NCBI GenBank assembly: GCA_026874595.1
Contig: CM049306.1
Coordinates: 36,658,019-36,722,018 of the forward strand
Source: Sipunculus nudus
Taxonomy: Eukaryota > Annelida > Sipuncula > Golfingiida > Sipunculidae
Direction of reading: 5' to 3'
Length of the DNA stretch: 64,000 bases
The position numbers and the translations under genes were made by a program. The notes under the pieces are model-generated. The model was not told the origin of the DNA. It ran no database searches and worked only from the letters and a program-made list of their open reading frames with translations. This document shows positions 24,701 to 39,700 of the stretch, one piece after another (the stretch's first letter is position 1; every line of letters begins with the position of its first letter).

Positions 24701-27700
24701 CAGTTGGCTAACCTGACTGTACACACCAAAACAGTGGACGAATCGCGCAGAGAGTGATCACACGTCCATCATGGCTGACGCCAGAAGAAAAATGTGATTA
24801 CAGGAAACGGAAGTGTGACCTAGATACAGGGGAACGAGGCGGGATGGGCGATAATAGGCCCAATAAGGGAAAATTTTCGGTTGGCTTACTCTGGCGTATA
24901 AACTTTAACTGAGAAAATTCTCATTAATACAGAAACAGCTCACAATTATGTTTACGTAATAAAACAGTACATTTTGAAAATGTGTCTTTCATGAAAGGGC
25001 ATCTTCGAACAATAACATCAAGCATGCCCTCGTTCAAGACGTCAGTGGGCCATAAAAAAAGAAGCTGAAGCAACATCCCCGAGTATGATCAACTGCATGC
25101 AAATATATCAGCTAAATGTCAATAAAAACTGATAAATCATTATCATGTATAAATAAAACATTATTACATGTAATTTGACAACTACCATCTATGATAATTT
25201 ATCAATTTGAAGATTATTTAATGCAAAACTGCACCTGTTTCGCTTCCTTTATTTGTTGAGGTTACGGGATTCCAAGAGCTTCACGAATACGTGAAGAACA
25301 GCCAAATGAAACTTCAGTCCCTTGACAACTAAAATTCTAAATCAGTATTTTGTGGAATATAATTATATATGAACCTAAATAATTCCTGAACTGTACTTTG
25401 ACAACTTCACTCTGTGGTAACTTTTCTCTTTGGGGATAAATTAATGCCAGACTCTAGCAGCGCCGCTTCCATTGTGTCACAGGGGATTTCCTGAACAGCC
25501 GAGTGCTGGTATCCAGAGCTACAGGGATAAGTGCAGACCCGTTGAAACTGAAAGAAAGCTTGGCCCTCCCTTTGATTAACCTTTGACCTTACAGTAAAAC
25601 CACAACTTGATGTTATTGATCAGATGATGATCGATCCATTGATATCTTATGATACGATCTTAATCTTTAATTATTTTTTTATGAAACTAAAATAACATAT
25701 AAACCTAGAAGAGTTGAGGTCTAAAACGGAAAATCTTGAGAAACACCACTGGCAACATCAAGGCATGCATGCTCCGTGGATAACAGCATGGATTTTGGGT
25801 CAAAGAGTGCTTCCCCGATTACAGCATGATTCGGGGAAAGACAATCGAGGGACCCATGCCGTGTTTGTGTTAGACGCAGTATCTGTCTTTGTATGCAGGC
25901 TAAGTAGGTTAGGTTTGTGTTAGCACATGTAATAAAGGAATGCAGATCAAAGACTCAAATGCTTGCTTGTTTGTAATGGTCAAGTGCAGATACACACGCA
26001 GCTCCGTGCAACTCGGATGTGAGCCAGTGATGACCTACTTGTTGTCACCGCTGGTGCCAAGATAAAGCTAACTGACCTCAAGCTCGCGAACTGTCACATG
26101 TAACCGAGTCATGACCATCCCCGTGTATGGTCAAATGCATGCAAGTATATCAGCTTAATGTCAATATATCATCATATGTAAATGAAACATTATTGCATAT
26201 AATTGACAACGCCATCAATGATAATTTATCAATTTTAAGATTATTTAATGCAAAACTGTACCAGCACCTCTTCCGTTATTTGTTGAGGTTACGGGATTCC
26301 CAGAGCTTCGCGGATACGTAAAGAACAGGAGGATAAGTGTTGACCTAATTTTTGTCACCGCTGGTGCCCAGATAAAGCTAGCTGATCTCGAGTTAGTAAC
26401 CGTCACATGTAACCGCGTCATGACCAAGGTATTTCAAGAGATTTGCACCTGCTAAGCCATTTAAATGCATCAATTTTAACCTACGTGACCTCTCAGAGAA
26501 ACAAATATACCTGAGCATATTCAGTGTGTGATGTCTAAGGCTGATTGAAAGTAGCAACATCATCCAGGGTACGAGCATGATACACGTATTTGCTGTCAAG
26601 TTTTGGCCGTGTTCGATTTATAACATGTCAAATGAAAAATTACTTTCTAAGACAATTTACCGTGTTTAAACTATTGAGGGATGCAAATTAAATCAGACTA
26701 GACGGTGTTAGATTTGACCCTCCATTTCCAAAAATCCTTGATCTGCACTTAAGTATGAGCCACAAAATACCTATTGAGCACTTAAATCCAAAAATTTGTA
26801 CCTGTTTTAGCCCAACCATGGCATCACCTCTTTGGCTCACCTTTCCAAGCTGTTTGTGGGCAGCTGCATGATACAACATAATGACACCATCCACCACTTC
26901 AACAAGGGAGAGGTCATCCTTGGCTGACAATACTGCTGCCACCTGCTGGTTAACCTCGGCATGATTTCCTGGCTGTGACATGGGAGCTACAGTACTGGCA
27001 TCACCTGACCCTGTGTAACACCAAGTTTATATCAACATCACACTCAGCAAAATATCTCAATAAATAATAACTGATTCTGAGCAATGATCACATAATCAAT
27101 TTATTATTAATGCATACAAATGTGAAAATGGGCCTGCACTGAAAGAATGCAGTCATTTCCAAAAATACTGACATTGACACTAACAAAAATATTTTCAATT
27201 TGTAAACCAAACTACAGAAAAGCATATCCAAAAATTGATCAATTCTTTCCTTTGTTAAGACTAAACGCTCCAACTTTCCATCTGAATTTGTAATTTTCAT
27301 TAATATGTTGAACATCCCCAGCTTTAGATCCCATTGTCCAATGTCTGCATTGCTACTTTATATCTGACTACCCCACCCCCACCCCCAAGCCATCCACACA
27401 CCAATTTATTTTTATGGCACATGGTCATAAGGCCCCCTTACACCAGCATTGTGCAAGCAATTGGACATGGTGGAGACCAAGTTTTCAAGACCCTGATAAG
27501 CATGAGTTCCCCTTGCAATCTTACATGTTTTTTAGTGAAATAACCAGAAGTTACGAAAACAGCATGGGGAAGAGCCCTTGTGGCCACTGGCCAGTTTGTT
27601 TGTTCTGTTTTCTTGTATTTTTGTACATCTCTATGCGTTTCTATGTAGTATTGGGCATTTTGTAGCATTTTCTTAGCATGTCAATAATTTCTACACTTCA

Positions 27701-30700
27701 GGTCTCAGTCCATGTTCTAATATGTTTGCTGCTTTTTCATGCTTTTCTGTCTGAATACATGCATTGTCATGTGCATTGCTCAGCATTTAAGACAATTTCA
27801 TGACACAAGTAATAAAGCAGCCAAAACACAAGGATATGCTGAAGTGCAAGGGCCAATACAGGATGTACTACATTACATCACTCACCTGCCTGAGCTGTCT
27901 GACCCAAGTCTTCATCAGAACAGTTTTCCACCACTACCTGAGGCAGCATGTCACCATGTGCCTTGTACAGTTCACCTGCAGGAAATACACAAGGTATAGA
28001 ATCTTACATCACGGCATGTCCAGGATGATGAACAAGAAGTAGTCTTGGTTACCTGATCAATGATGGACCAGGAGAGCTATGGCTAATAAAGACAGGTTTA
28101 CTGGCAACTTAAAACTAGTCCTTGGATCTGGATGTGAGGAATTTTACCGACCCATTTCTGCATTATCAGGTGCAGCAGGGAGACATTATCTTTTTTGCAG
28201 TGTTTCCCCACCCATTGAAAAGGCTAAATATCCCAACACCTTTTGGAGATGCAGACCTTTTCAGGGTGTTAGTCCCCAGGTGTTAAAAGTAAACCCTTCC
28301 TTTTCAGAAATCCTGTATCCACCCCTGTTTATCATCTATAGTTACAATCATTCTATTGGCACTGTTACTGAGATTAAGTAAAAAAATGTAGCCAAAATTA
28401 AAAAGAGAACATGAAATGTTTATACAGTGAAAACTTGATATTACAACCACCAACGGAACCTTGATAATGTGGTCACATTTTTGAGGTTGTCATCTAAACA
28501 AAGTCTGATATGAAAAAGCTAAAATGAATTGTGGTCATGGAAAAGTGGTTGTTATTTTGAGGTGGTTGGTAAACTGAGTTGGTCGTTTGTTGAGTATTTT
28601 CTGTATAATCATACAAATAAAACTCAGCTAGCCAGTAATGTCAGCCAGCTTAGTACAGGTTACACTGTTGTTACTTACTTCTGTAAAATTTCCTGAGATG
28701 TGAGTAGAGTCCTCCCACTCTGTGAATCTCAAAGTAGTTGATGGTATCACTGTAGAACACATTGCATGGAACACTGACTTCTGAAAGGGGTAAAATGGTT
28801 ACAGTTAACCTGTGTTGATTAGCTGGAGCATACCAGTACAAATATCAAGGAGGTAACTACCCTAAGACAAACAAGGAAATCACAGTTACTAAACAGTTAA
28901 AGCTTACAAATCTTTTTAAATGATAGAAGTAAAAATTATATAATATGAATAAAATGTTACCATGATATTTCAAGATTTTTAGAAGTGTACATATCCTTCA
29001 GTACCATAAAATACATATTAACAAGGCCTACAGGCCTAATGCGAACCTGTGCAATGGGATATACATCAGGTATTATGCTCCCATGCTGGATCATTACTTT
29101 TTCAAGTACAAATGCGACATGTATATATGTATATAATGCAATTAATTAACATTTTGAACCTGCATATAAACAAAAATAACACAAACATCACTCCTGAAAT
29201 ACTCCCATGGATGTAAAAAACACAAAATGACTGTATGTAAAGCCACCAGTCTTGTATACAAAAAGCCATTGAAGATGTATGGACATGCAACATTTCATGA
29301 GATACTGCAAACCATGAGCTATGTGCACAGAAACATGAACCACAAAAACAATTGTATTGGGAGCCACAAGTCTTGTATACAACAAAAGTATCCGATATAT
29401 ATGGACATGCATAATTTCAGAATGATGTCATATCACTTCTTCGACAGAAGCATACACTGTGCAAAATTATTGTAGGTGGCACCACCAGTCTTGCATACGA
29501 CGAAGCTATCAGAGATGTATACATATGCATGGACAGACCAAAATTTGGCTGGATGGTTTTGGAGAAGATGATTTTTAAAGGGTTTTTAGCTTTTCCCCTG
29601 TAAAATCTAAGTCAATGCAGATAGCCCAAAAATAAGCTCATTCTGATAGAGACCCAGATGTGACTGATTCTTCCATAAATTTGGCGCTGCCAGCTCTGAA
29701 GGTTTTTGAGATAGCATAGGTTAAGGTACGGACGACGGCGGATGGCATCACATAAGCTCACAGGTTTGCTAATATGCTTTAGAACCTTTTACAGAAGAGC
29801 TATAAAACTGGTAACTTTCACTGTTTTACAACACTCATTGCAACAACAATTAATAATAATTCATTCCTTAGGCCCTCATCATAGATAATGTATATTCATT
29901 ACATAAGAATTTTCACATATGTTACCTTTTATTTTCAACTAAAAACTGTTATTAATTTCACTTCATTATAACTTGGACACTCATACCATGACTCTGTGAG
30001 GGGTGTTGCATATCCCAGCATGCTCTGACAGCTCTTATCAAGCGATGGAAAAAACACAGCGATACTGGCAGTGGACACTGGTTCATCAGCTGTACCTAGT
30101 AACACAGGAAATGACATAATGAAAACCTGCATAAGGCATTATAAGGCATGCAGAGCCTAGAGACTTGCATGTTCTTCAGCTGCATATTCAGTTCACAAAA
30201 TTACAAACATATTTATTTTACATGGATCATACAAATAGTAATTATAACTTATCAAGGCACTCTTCATGGCTCAGGTCTTGGTGTTCAGTAGTGTCTGGAG
30301 GTGGATGAAACCAGAGAACCCGGAGAAAACCACTGGCTCTGGACGGGCCGCTACAACCCACTCTCATGGCCATGCCGGGGATCTAACCCGGGTTGCCAGC
30401 GGAGAGAGCCGAGCGTTTTACCCCTCGACTGTCCAGGCCCCTTTAAGTTTCAGTGCCACAATAAGGTACAGTTGATTGTACAGCTACTGTAAAAGAAGGG
30501 TTTAAAGAGACTTATTTACATACAAGATATGTTAAATATACATGAATATGTACATCTTTTATTACAGTATCTTCTGATTTTTTTATCTACAACCATTGTT
30601 TTCTCCTGTACACAAGTGGAAGAAAGCTTGCACTTGGTATGATCAGTGGTGTAAAACATAAATGTAGCGCTCATTCCACCTGGTGGCCATACTGCACAAC

Positions 30701-33700
30701 TTCACAAATCCAGTTTTATCAAACTTCTGTGTTTCTTATTTCATGCTTCTTCTCCATATTTAGGACTTGCTGGCTGGGTGCAAGATTACACCTCTGGTCA
30801 CACAGTTGTGATATGGTAAGCAGCCACTAGTGGACTGTGTTTAATCATACATATAACAGATGTGATAATACACACATAATTTCAAATGAATATAAACCTT
30901 TTATGCTCTGGAATGAAGGTTACTGCACCAACAATAAGGCATCAATCACAGATTCAATATTTGACAAAGGACTTATAATGCAGGTGTGGATGTCCGATGA
31001 CCAGTTAAGCATGATTGTACAGATGTAAGACAGAGCACATTAAACAGAATCAATCAGACATTTTCATTTAATTTTAGGTAAAGATTGGACAAACTGTATA
31101 AATTCCCAAATGAAAAAAAATGTCTACACTCCAGCTGACCACAGGCTTAATCTGTGTGCAGTAGATTTTGTCATTTATTGATTTTTCAACACAACCTGAT
31201 GAAATAAGAAAAAAAATTCACACAAGTCATATTCAAATTTTACAGAATATGTAAGGACTTACCCTGGATGCCATTGAACTGTTTTCCTTTAAGAATTCCC
31301 TCAGTTTATACAGAAAGACAAATCTTGTTGAAGCTCCCTGTAATTAAATCAAATCAAGTGTAAGTTATAATGCTGTTGCCCTGGAATAGATATACATATA
31401 TAATATATAAGATATACATTCATATGGCTTTTTAAAATGTGCAGTCATAGGGCCCAATTAATATAAATGAAGGTCATTATTGATATACTTAGTCATGATC
31501 ATATTACCATGCAGAAAATGGTTTGTCCAGCTCTGATGGATTAACGTCATCATGAAAACAAACATATTCTCATCATTGATAAAGTAAAGTCCACACAATC
31601 AGAGTCTGAGTCCAGGCCATTCCAGTTTGAGTCTTAGGCCAAAAAAATACAATGTCCACCCCCCCCCCCCCCCATTTTATTTTGATTTTCATTTTTCAAG
31701 AAGATAAAATAATACAATTTTGATAAGATTTCCTTTGTTATGTAGTGTTAGCAAAAAATATTCTGTTATTTTCATGCTTTTTCCTGATCATATGACATTT
31801 TTATGAAAACATACAAAAAAAGGTAAAAAATAAAATATTTCCCGCCCGCACTGATTTCTGAAAAAAAGTGCCTGAGAACCATACCTTGGCCTAAGTCAGA
31901 TTTCTTGAGGTTTGTGTAAAAGTCCAAATCCTCCAAGTCTGAGTCATAAACAACACGAGTCTGGGTCCAATACAAAATCTCATACAAACCTCCATACTAA
32001 AAGAAATTTAAAATTGAAATTTGAGACCATCATTTGTATATTTATTAGTTTACACATGCTTTCTACCTTGATGTTTAATGACTATGATCTTCCAATGTAA
32101 GGCTAGACCTTGGTATATAGTCATTTTTTGTAATGTTCTGTTGATAGTTTGCACATGTATATGTCTTAAAAGTAAATGACAGAGCTTTTTTCTACTGGAC
32201 TTGAGTTAGATTTGGCATGATTTTTCAAGCCCTTACCTTCAGGTCCGAGTAAAGTCCGAATCCAGGACCATCAAGTAAAAGTCCAAGTATGAGTTAATAA
32301 AAAAATGGACACAAGTCCGGACTTGAGTTCTACAGCATTGTACCATTAACTAACTACATGTATACTAAAAACAAACACTGACATGAAATCTCACCTCTTG
32401 TCCATCTGTGTCTGTGAGCAATAACTTCATCATCTCTGTCTGTATATCTTCAAGTACTGGAAAAAACAGTGATGTAGACTGTACAAGTATTTTAGTGATG
32501 ATTTTCTTGAATGCTAATATTATCATAAGATGTGACTGTAAACTACACCCTACTAATAAAATTTCAACTGTAGACCACTATATTGTACAGCCTTCTGCAG
32601 CCTTGCCCTGGTAACTGACATGTAAGTATGAATGAAAAATACTTTGTATTATACTTATTTTTTTCATATATATTTACGACCTAAATGTTTAAACCTGAAA
32701 AGTATGTTTGTTTGCATTTTTATTTAAATTTAAACAATGTAATAAAACATTGGTTTAATTCTGATTAAACACAGACAATTTTTTTAATTGGTGCAGCAGT
32801 TTTCCACCAGCAATAATGCGTCCTAATTTGGTCTGTGTGCTCACACAAAAACACACTGGCATATATTAAAGGATGGGCACACACACAAGGCAGAGATTCA
32901 TTTGTCCTTTACTTCACTTGTAATTAAGTAGCAAAAATTCCTTATATGGACTGATATGGAATATTTTTCACTGCCCCCCCCCCCCCCCCCCCCCCCCGGT
33001 TTAAGAAAATGGGCAAAATGACTCCAGGGCAAACATCCATCTCTAAAATGGTTTTCCCATATTCTTATATTAGTTGAAATGCTATGGCATCATCCTTTAG
33101 ATGTGTAGTGTAAATGTTTGAACAGGCTTTTGGAAACTTGGCTTCAATGGGGTGCAACAGTTTCCCCATATGGACTACCTGGTGGTATGCCACAACAATC
33201 AAAAATATAATTTGTTGGACTCTCATATATAAGAGATTAATTTTAATCACCTTATCCTACAGCACAGTACTCAATAACAGATGATATGCCCTAAAGGGAA
33301 AAAGAAGCAAACACACTATCAGGCTTCACAAGAGGAAGTATGAAAAAGCTCAGTACCTTGCACCTTTGCTCGGAGGTTTCTTACTGCTGCCACGTAATCA
33401 CGTCTATCACTTTCTTCCTGAAGACTGAGCATTGGAGGAATTTTCTCATCCTCCTGCACAAAACATTAAAATTTTTTTTTATCTGAAAATGATTCAAATT
33501 TCATTGTTCACACTGGCAATAAAACCTAAACAGAAAATTGCTCCAAAAAGGTGACACTAATTCATTATGGCCAATGCAGTACTGATATTATATTTTTTAT
33601 ATTGATATGATAGATCTTGATATAGCTGTGCACAGGTGCATACAGCAAATTCATTCATTATATTCATCACTAGATCCACTTTTACAGTTAACAATCAACC

Positions 33701-36700
33701 CATTAAATAAACAGACTAAAAATACAAATCTTACGAGGCTGAAAGCATAATCTTAATCTTAACAGTAAAAACTCATCAGATATTGATAATTATCCAAATA
33801 TAAATTTGACAAAGAAAAGGTAATATAAATAGTAAGAAACAGAAGACAACTACCAGTATTTCCCATGGCAGAATATAATCACTATCACCTTTCCAAAAGA
33901 TATAATATAAATATGGTCATTAATCAGAATTTACAAGAAACTGCATAATCACTTATTCAAAATGGCATTTAGTTTTGCACTGACCTATGAGCAAGGGCTG
34001 CCTATAGTTCCAAAGAAAAGAGCTTTATTACACCTTGTTACACCTTGTGTTAGCTTATGTGTGAGACAGATAGTAAACACTTAATTTTGAAGTGACAGAG
34101 AGAAGTACTTACCTGTTTGATAAAACCCCACCAAGGGGTTTTGACCACTTCTGTGAAGCCTGCATCATCCAGGGGCTTTATGTGCATAAATATAGGGAAC
34201 TTCCCTTTGTCAAATGTGAATATGGTTAAGGAAGTGAAATTTGGCAAGAAGTTGCACATGAACATCCTAATGTGACATTTCATGCTGAGCTAATGTAAAA
34301 AGTTATGAATAATGTAACACAGAAAAATTCAACACTGGGATGTTCCCTATTTCAATTTCATACACATTAAATGATAAATGCCAAGGTGCGACTTTATACA
34401 TTATACCAAGATGAAAGGGGCATATTCTAATGTCTATTCACTGATAATTATCTCTTGAATCTTTTATCAAAATAGGCTAGAAAATGCTAAATCCAAACCA
34501 CACAGAGGCTGTTTGATTTGGTTATAACCATGGTGCTGGAAAAAATCATGTAAATACAATAGACAAGGACATCGGGCGACAAGTCATATGAACCAGAATT
34601 TTGCAAAGGGTGTATTTGCAACTGGTGATCCATTTACTTCTGCGCATATGCAACCAACCACCTCCAGTTCCATGTTTTTTTCTCTGTTTTTTTCCCTTCA
34701 ACATTGGTTCATGTGCCATGTTACTAACAGCTTGCAAGCTCACACATAAATCACAGAGGTATGATAAGGATTTTCTCAGCAGGAATTACCTACATTTCAT
34801 TAATATGTATGCAGAGTAATAAAGAAATCACATATTCTACATAAAAGATAGATGAATAGCTAGCTTTAATATTCCAAACTGTAAGAGAACTCTCATTTAT
34901 AATAGAGCTCAAAAAAAGAGAAGAGCACAAACATATAAAGTGAAACTATGGCTGTTTTAGGACCCCATTTAATTGGGTACTTGCTACATATGCATTCATG
35001 CTTGAAAAATGATTATGTACCCCTTAACATATAAGCTTGATAATCTATGTTCTGGCTGTCAGTCACAAGAATTTCTATTCTGAACATTAACTATAAAACC
35101 AATCTAATATCTTTACAATCTCATACATTTTTCTTGCAATGAAATATCTACTGAATCTGTGCCATTTTCCCATATATCTGATCTTATTTTATTATGTCAA
35201 TGATTAATTACTAAAGAATCTGAATAGTAACTTATAATGAACCATTCTTGATTAGATTGCTGCAAATTACACAGATTATGTGCTAAATTCAGTTTGTGAG
35301 CGTTAAGGATATAACACATTTTTAATCAGGTGACGACGGGTGATATCATGCTGAAGTAAAGCAAGCACTAGTACCAGACAAACCTCCTGTAAGGAAAGAA
35401 AATCTCATCAGGTATGAAATAAAATAGAAGCAATTAGATGACCACAAATTAACACCAGTTAAAACATCTGTATGTCCAAACACAACAGTATTAAAACCAG
35501 CCCCTGGCTGAAGGGAAATATATCATAAGCATCTATAAATAAAATAATAACAGAAAATAACAAAATCACTGATGTTTATTTATTTAACAGAAACTGTTTA
35601 GAAACAGAAGAAACCAATTTGACTTGAATGTATAAAGTCAATTATCTTACACTGGAGATGGCATGTTCTGTGATAAATGCCTATTTCGTCTTACATCAAA
35701 TATTGTTGCAACTTATGTTGCTCATTATAGTCCCCTATTTTATCAATCCCTGCATCTACCAAATTTTATTTATGTATCAGAATAAAAAGAGGTGCAAAAG
35801 TAAAATTAATGAAAGATCTATGATCATTGATATTATAAACTGATATTAAATTCATAGGTATATATCCCTACCTGATCTTTGAAATCTGGTTTTGAAGGTG
35901 AAAATCTGTAACGTCCTGTTAACGATATTATAACTCTCTCCAGACATTTGTGAACTTCAAAATCCTGTTGTGAAAGAAAGAACAGTCATTAATCATTTAT
36001 TGATTCAGTAAACATGATAGTTGGTGTATATTTATATCATATAAAGAAACAAGAAGATCCTGTCCATAGTGATTGAATCTATGTGTTCATTAAAATATGT
36101 CCTATTCACCCCACATTTGTCTTCTATTGCATTATCAATGATGATTGATGAGGTGAAGCTTTGTTTGAGCAGTGCTGTTAGTTGTGGTGAAATTTTCGGC
36201 CCATCCAGCTCTTCAGCATTAAAGAAAGAAATAATATGACTTTTCCTGGTTAATTCAAGTACCTTCAAATATTCCTTCTCATATTTATTTTTCAGTTATA
36301 AACATAATTTTCAGATATACAAGTATTTTAAATGTTTTCTATGGTTTTGTTAATATAAAATATGATGTTAACATCTGTCTGAATATATTTTTCTTTTATG
36401 ATACAGAATCCACTGATCACCTATACAACAAATGCAGAAAATAAACTTATTACAAATAATCTGAAATACACTTACTTGCATGAACATCCACATCGTGTCT
36501 AGAAGTTTATGAATATAAATCTGATCTGTTCCAAATGGTTCCGTATAGCGAAACATAAGACTCAGGAGACATGCCTCAACAGTGAATGGACATTGCTGAA
36601 ATATACATAAACTAGACACTGATCATGGCAAACAATCATAAAAATGCTGACATTGCTTGGAATTTATCAGTTTTTGCTGCTTCTTGCAATGGTTTTCCTC

Positions 36701-39700
36701 TACATTAGTTATTGTAAACTACTGAAGATACATTCTTTTGGTTTTGCTGTCACATATGTATCAGCTACCAATGACTAGCATACCGTGGACTAGATAAAAC
36801 AACCTAAGTGACATACATTTATATCAGGTGTAAATCTGGTACTTATTTTAACAGACATAAAGTATAATCAAAGTTACTAAATATTTATAATAATTGGTAA
36901 ACAGGGGACCCATGGGTCACGGCGCTCGTGATTGGACTATAAATGTTTCTCCACTGTGATACTATGTCGAGTCGAGAAAGCTTATGAATATCATGGACAT
37001 GTTGGGCTATTATAAAGGAATGTAATGTAATATGTGAGTAAATGATAAATGAAATTACCTGACTGATGGATTAATAGAGTAAAATATAGTGGTTTATTTT
37101 TATTTTATTTAGGAGGGGTTGAAAATTGTGATATATTTGAGCAAATATGAATGCAATGACAGCAGTAATAAGCAGTAGTAGAATGATGATAAGGCTATTT
37201 GTTGAAGGATCTAAAGTGTATGGTAGTCTGCAAGTTTTCAATTTGACAGATATGATGTTATGATTAACTACGCTGATGAAGTGATTTATGAATTTGTGAC
37301 TGTATGACACAATATCTTTTTAGTCTTGACAAGGTACATTATTGTGATGCCCACTATGTCTACATATTACACAATATTGACATAATTTCTGAAAATTTAC
37401 AGATGGACAGGCAAGTGGACAGAATGGACTAATACCTTTATTTCACTTTCAAGGGAATAATGCATTTAAGTTTATATATAAGCCTATTTTTTTAAGCATA
37501 TCCACTTTTTCCATTAAGAAGTTTTAATCTGAATCATTTTTTTTTATTTTCAGGTTTTATACATTTTTAATAAAAAAATGAAAATATAAGTTAAAATATT
37601 AGAATTGTTGCAAAAGTTGCAATCATTATATATACAGAGTAAAAAACTGAAACTATAAGTTTAAATATTAGAATTGTTGCAAAAGTTGCAATCATCATAT
37701 ATCCAGAGTGTTGCTCATATTGGGTCATATTATGCATACACATATATTTTATTATTTTTAAATCATAAATGTTTAACTGATTTTAAAAGAAAATAATGCC
37801 ACAACATGGCATCTACAAGAATATTCCTTGAATCACTATTTAAAAGTTTTGCACACTGGAGTTTTCAAAAATAAAATAAAAGATTCAGTAAATTTGATTA
37901 AATAAAACATCATTTCAAATAAAGTATACACACTGTTGGTTGAATGAGGGACAAACAATATCATTGTGCTAATTACTATCCCAGTTTTAATTTATTACTG
38001 GAATTAATAGTCAATTTCACACCTGGTGAAGTTTTTACTCTTCTGAAGTAAGGAATTACTTATCTGATGAACATCCACACTTTCATAGCAATACACCACT
38101 TTGTGGACACAATTAAATGTACACTTTAATCATTGTTACCCTGGTGGTACAATACAAAATCTAAAATGTAGCATAGCCTAGAATAAGAATGAATCAAATA
38201 CAGAAAATAATAACATTCATCTAGTTTATGCACCATCTGGGGGGGGGGGAGTGCAGTGCAGAGGGGAAGCCCGCTGGTAGTGGCCAAGCTTAGCCAAGGC
38301 AAGCTGCCTGGGGTGGGTTACATAATGCAAGTGAAGGCTGCACTACTAGGTGGGCTAGATGTTAACAACACTTGACATGATGTATGAAAATGTGAATAAA
38401 AGCTATTCTTTACAATCAATTTCTTTGAAATTTCAGATTTTAAAAGATTAAATCCTTATGTATATATGCTGTGAAAATTAAATCAACAGTGCCAAAGTTG
38501 GACAAAATTTAAGGTATTGATTTTTTATTTATGCTAATAACTTGAAAAATTTGCAAAATTCAGATCTAATTTTGGGTAAACAATTGAATCTTGATTAAAT
38601 AAAGTTATATTCCTGAAAAAAAGTCTCTAGGTTCAGCAATTCTCATGTAAGGTGAGTAAATGAATTTCCTGATTTTTTAAAAAATTGCATTATGTTTTGG
38701 CCCATAACTTCAAAATAATACCCAATACTGACCTAAATTTTGGTATGTTCATAGAAAATGTGAAAGAATGTGAATACTAAATATGTTCAAAAACAGATCA
38801 GTGGTTTTGATATTAGGCAGCCTTGAAGTGTAACAATGGCTTTTTTTATGAAAAACAGAGGTTTTTCCTTAATATCTTGAAGGAATGATGTCCTAATGAT
38901 CTAATTTTCGGTTTGGTAGGAGATTGTGGGGACATCTAAAATTATGCCAACAGCCTGGGGAGCATAGATGTGCACTGAATGACCTACAGTCATCAAAGTG
39001 GACTGCTTGACAATGTAAGGGAATACAACAAGAGCCTCTAAAAAAATTCAATAACTAGCCTAATTTTGCAGCTTTTATTTTCAAATTTCAGATTTAAACA
39101 GATTAAATCCTTATGTGTACATGCTGTGAAAATTAAATCCACAGTACTTACAGAAAAAAAACGTGCTGTGGCCAAAGTTGGGCAAAATTTAAGGTACCAA
39201 TTTTATATTTTTGCCAATATTTAAAAAATTTTAACAGATTTTGATCTAATTTTTGGTATACAATTAAATTTTGATTAATTAAAGTTGTATTACTGAAAAA
39301 AAGTCCCTACCTTTAACACTTTTGGTCTTAAGTGACCAAATATCTTCCTGATTTTTTTACAAAGTCCATTATGTTTGGGCCCATAACTTTTTTAAATTAA
39401 ACAATACTGACTTAATTTCTGGCATGTACATAGGAACTATATAGAGGAATATTTATGGTAAATATGAAGAAAACCAGATGAGTGGTCTTCATAATAGGCA
39501 GTCCTGAAGTGTAAAAATAGATTTCTAATAAAAAATTGAGGTTTTTCCTTAATATTTCAAAGGAAAGTAGTCCTATTGACCCAATTTTCGGCATGGTGGG
39601 AGATTTTGGGGCATCTAACTGTATGCCGATTTCAGAATCGTAGGTCCAACGGTGTCGAAACGTGCCAGATGACTTATAGTCAGCTGAGCTAAAAATTGAA

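Larger units (their letters stand above)
19947..24955 (-). mobile_element. DIRS-type tyrosine-recombinase retrotransposon, degenerate
   Basis: This 5.0-kb element in the w21-w22 intron reads in the same direction as RNF123. Its order is 5' inverted terminal repeat, Cys-rich gag, RT with YLDDW and RNase H, tyrosine recombinase, internal complementary region, 3' inverted terminal repeat. Inverted ends, the complementary region and a recombinase in place of a DDE integrase are diagnostic of DIRS elements. Both ends abut the same ten bases, GTAATAAAAC (19937-19946 and 24956-24965), with no longer target duplication, as expected for recombinase-mediated joining. It is far more GC-rich than its surroundings. 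All three coding regions are broken, so the copy is dead. Confidence 0.93.
30441..36475. other. Introns between w18 and w11
   Basis: Mostly unique AT-rich sequence. Degenerate AGTCCGAGTC-type repeats lie at 31590-32335; C15 is at 31659-31673 and C24 at 32974-32997. Confidence 0.6.

Noticed and set aside
26787-26840. Read-through of exon w21 into [13 protein letters not shown]
   Set aside because: Family homology stops at HKQLGK and resumes exactly at w22; the GTGAGC at that point is a good donor.
30300-30440. Possible functional tRNA gene on the minus strand (B-box-like GGGTTAGATCCCC)
   Set aside because: No cloverleaf can be closed, the A box is poor, and the adjoining core is a SINE body.
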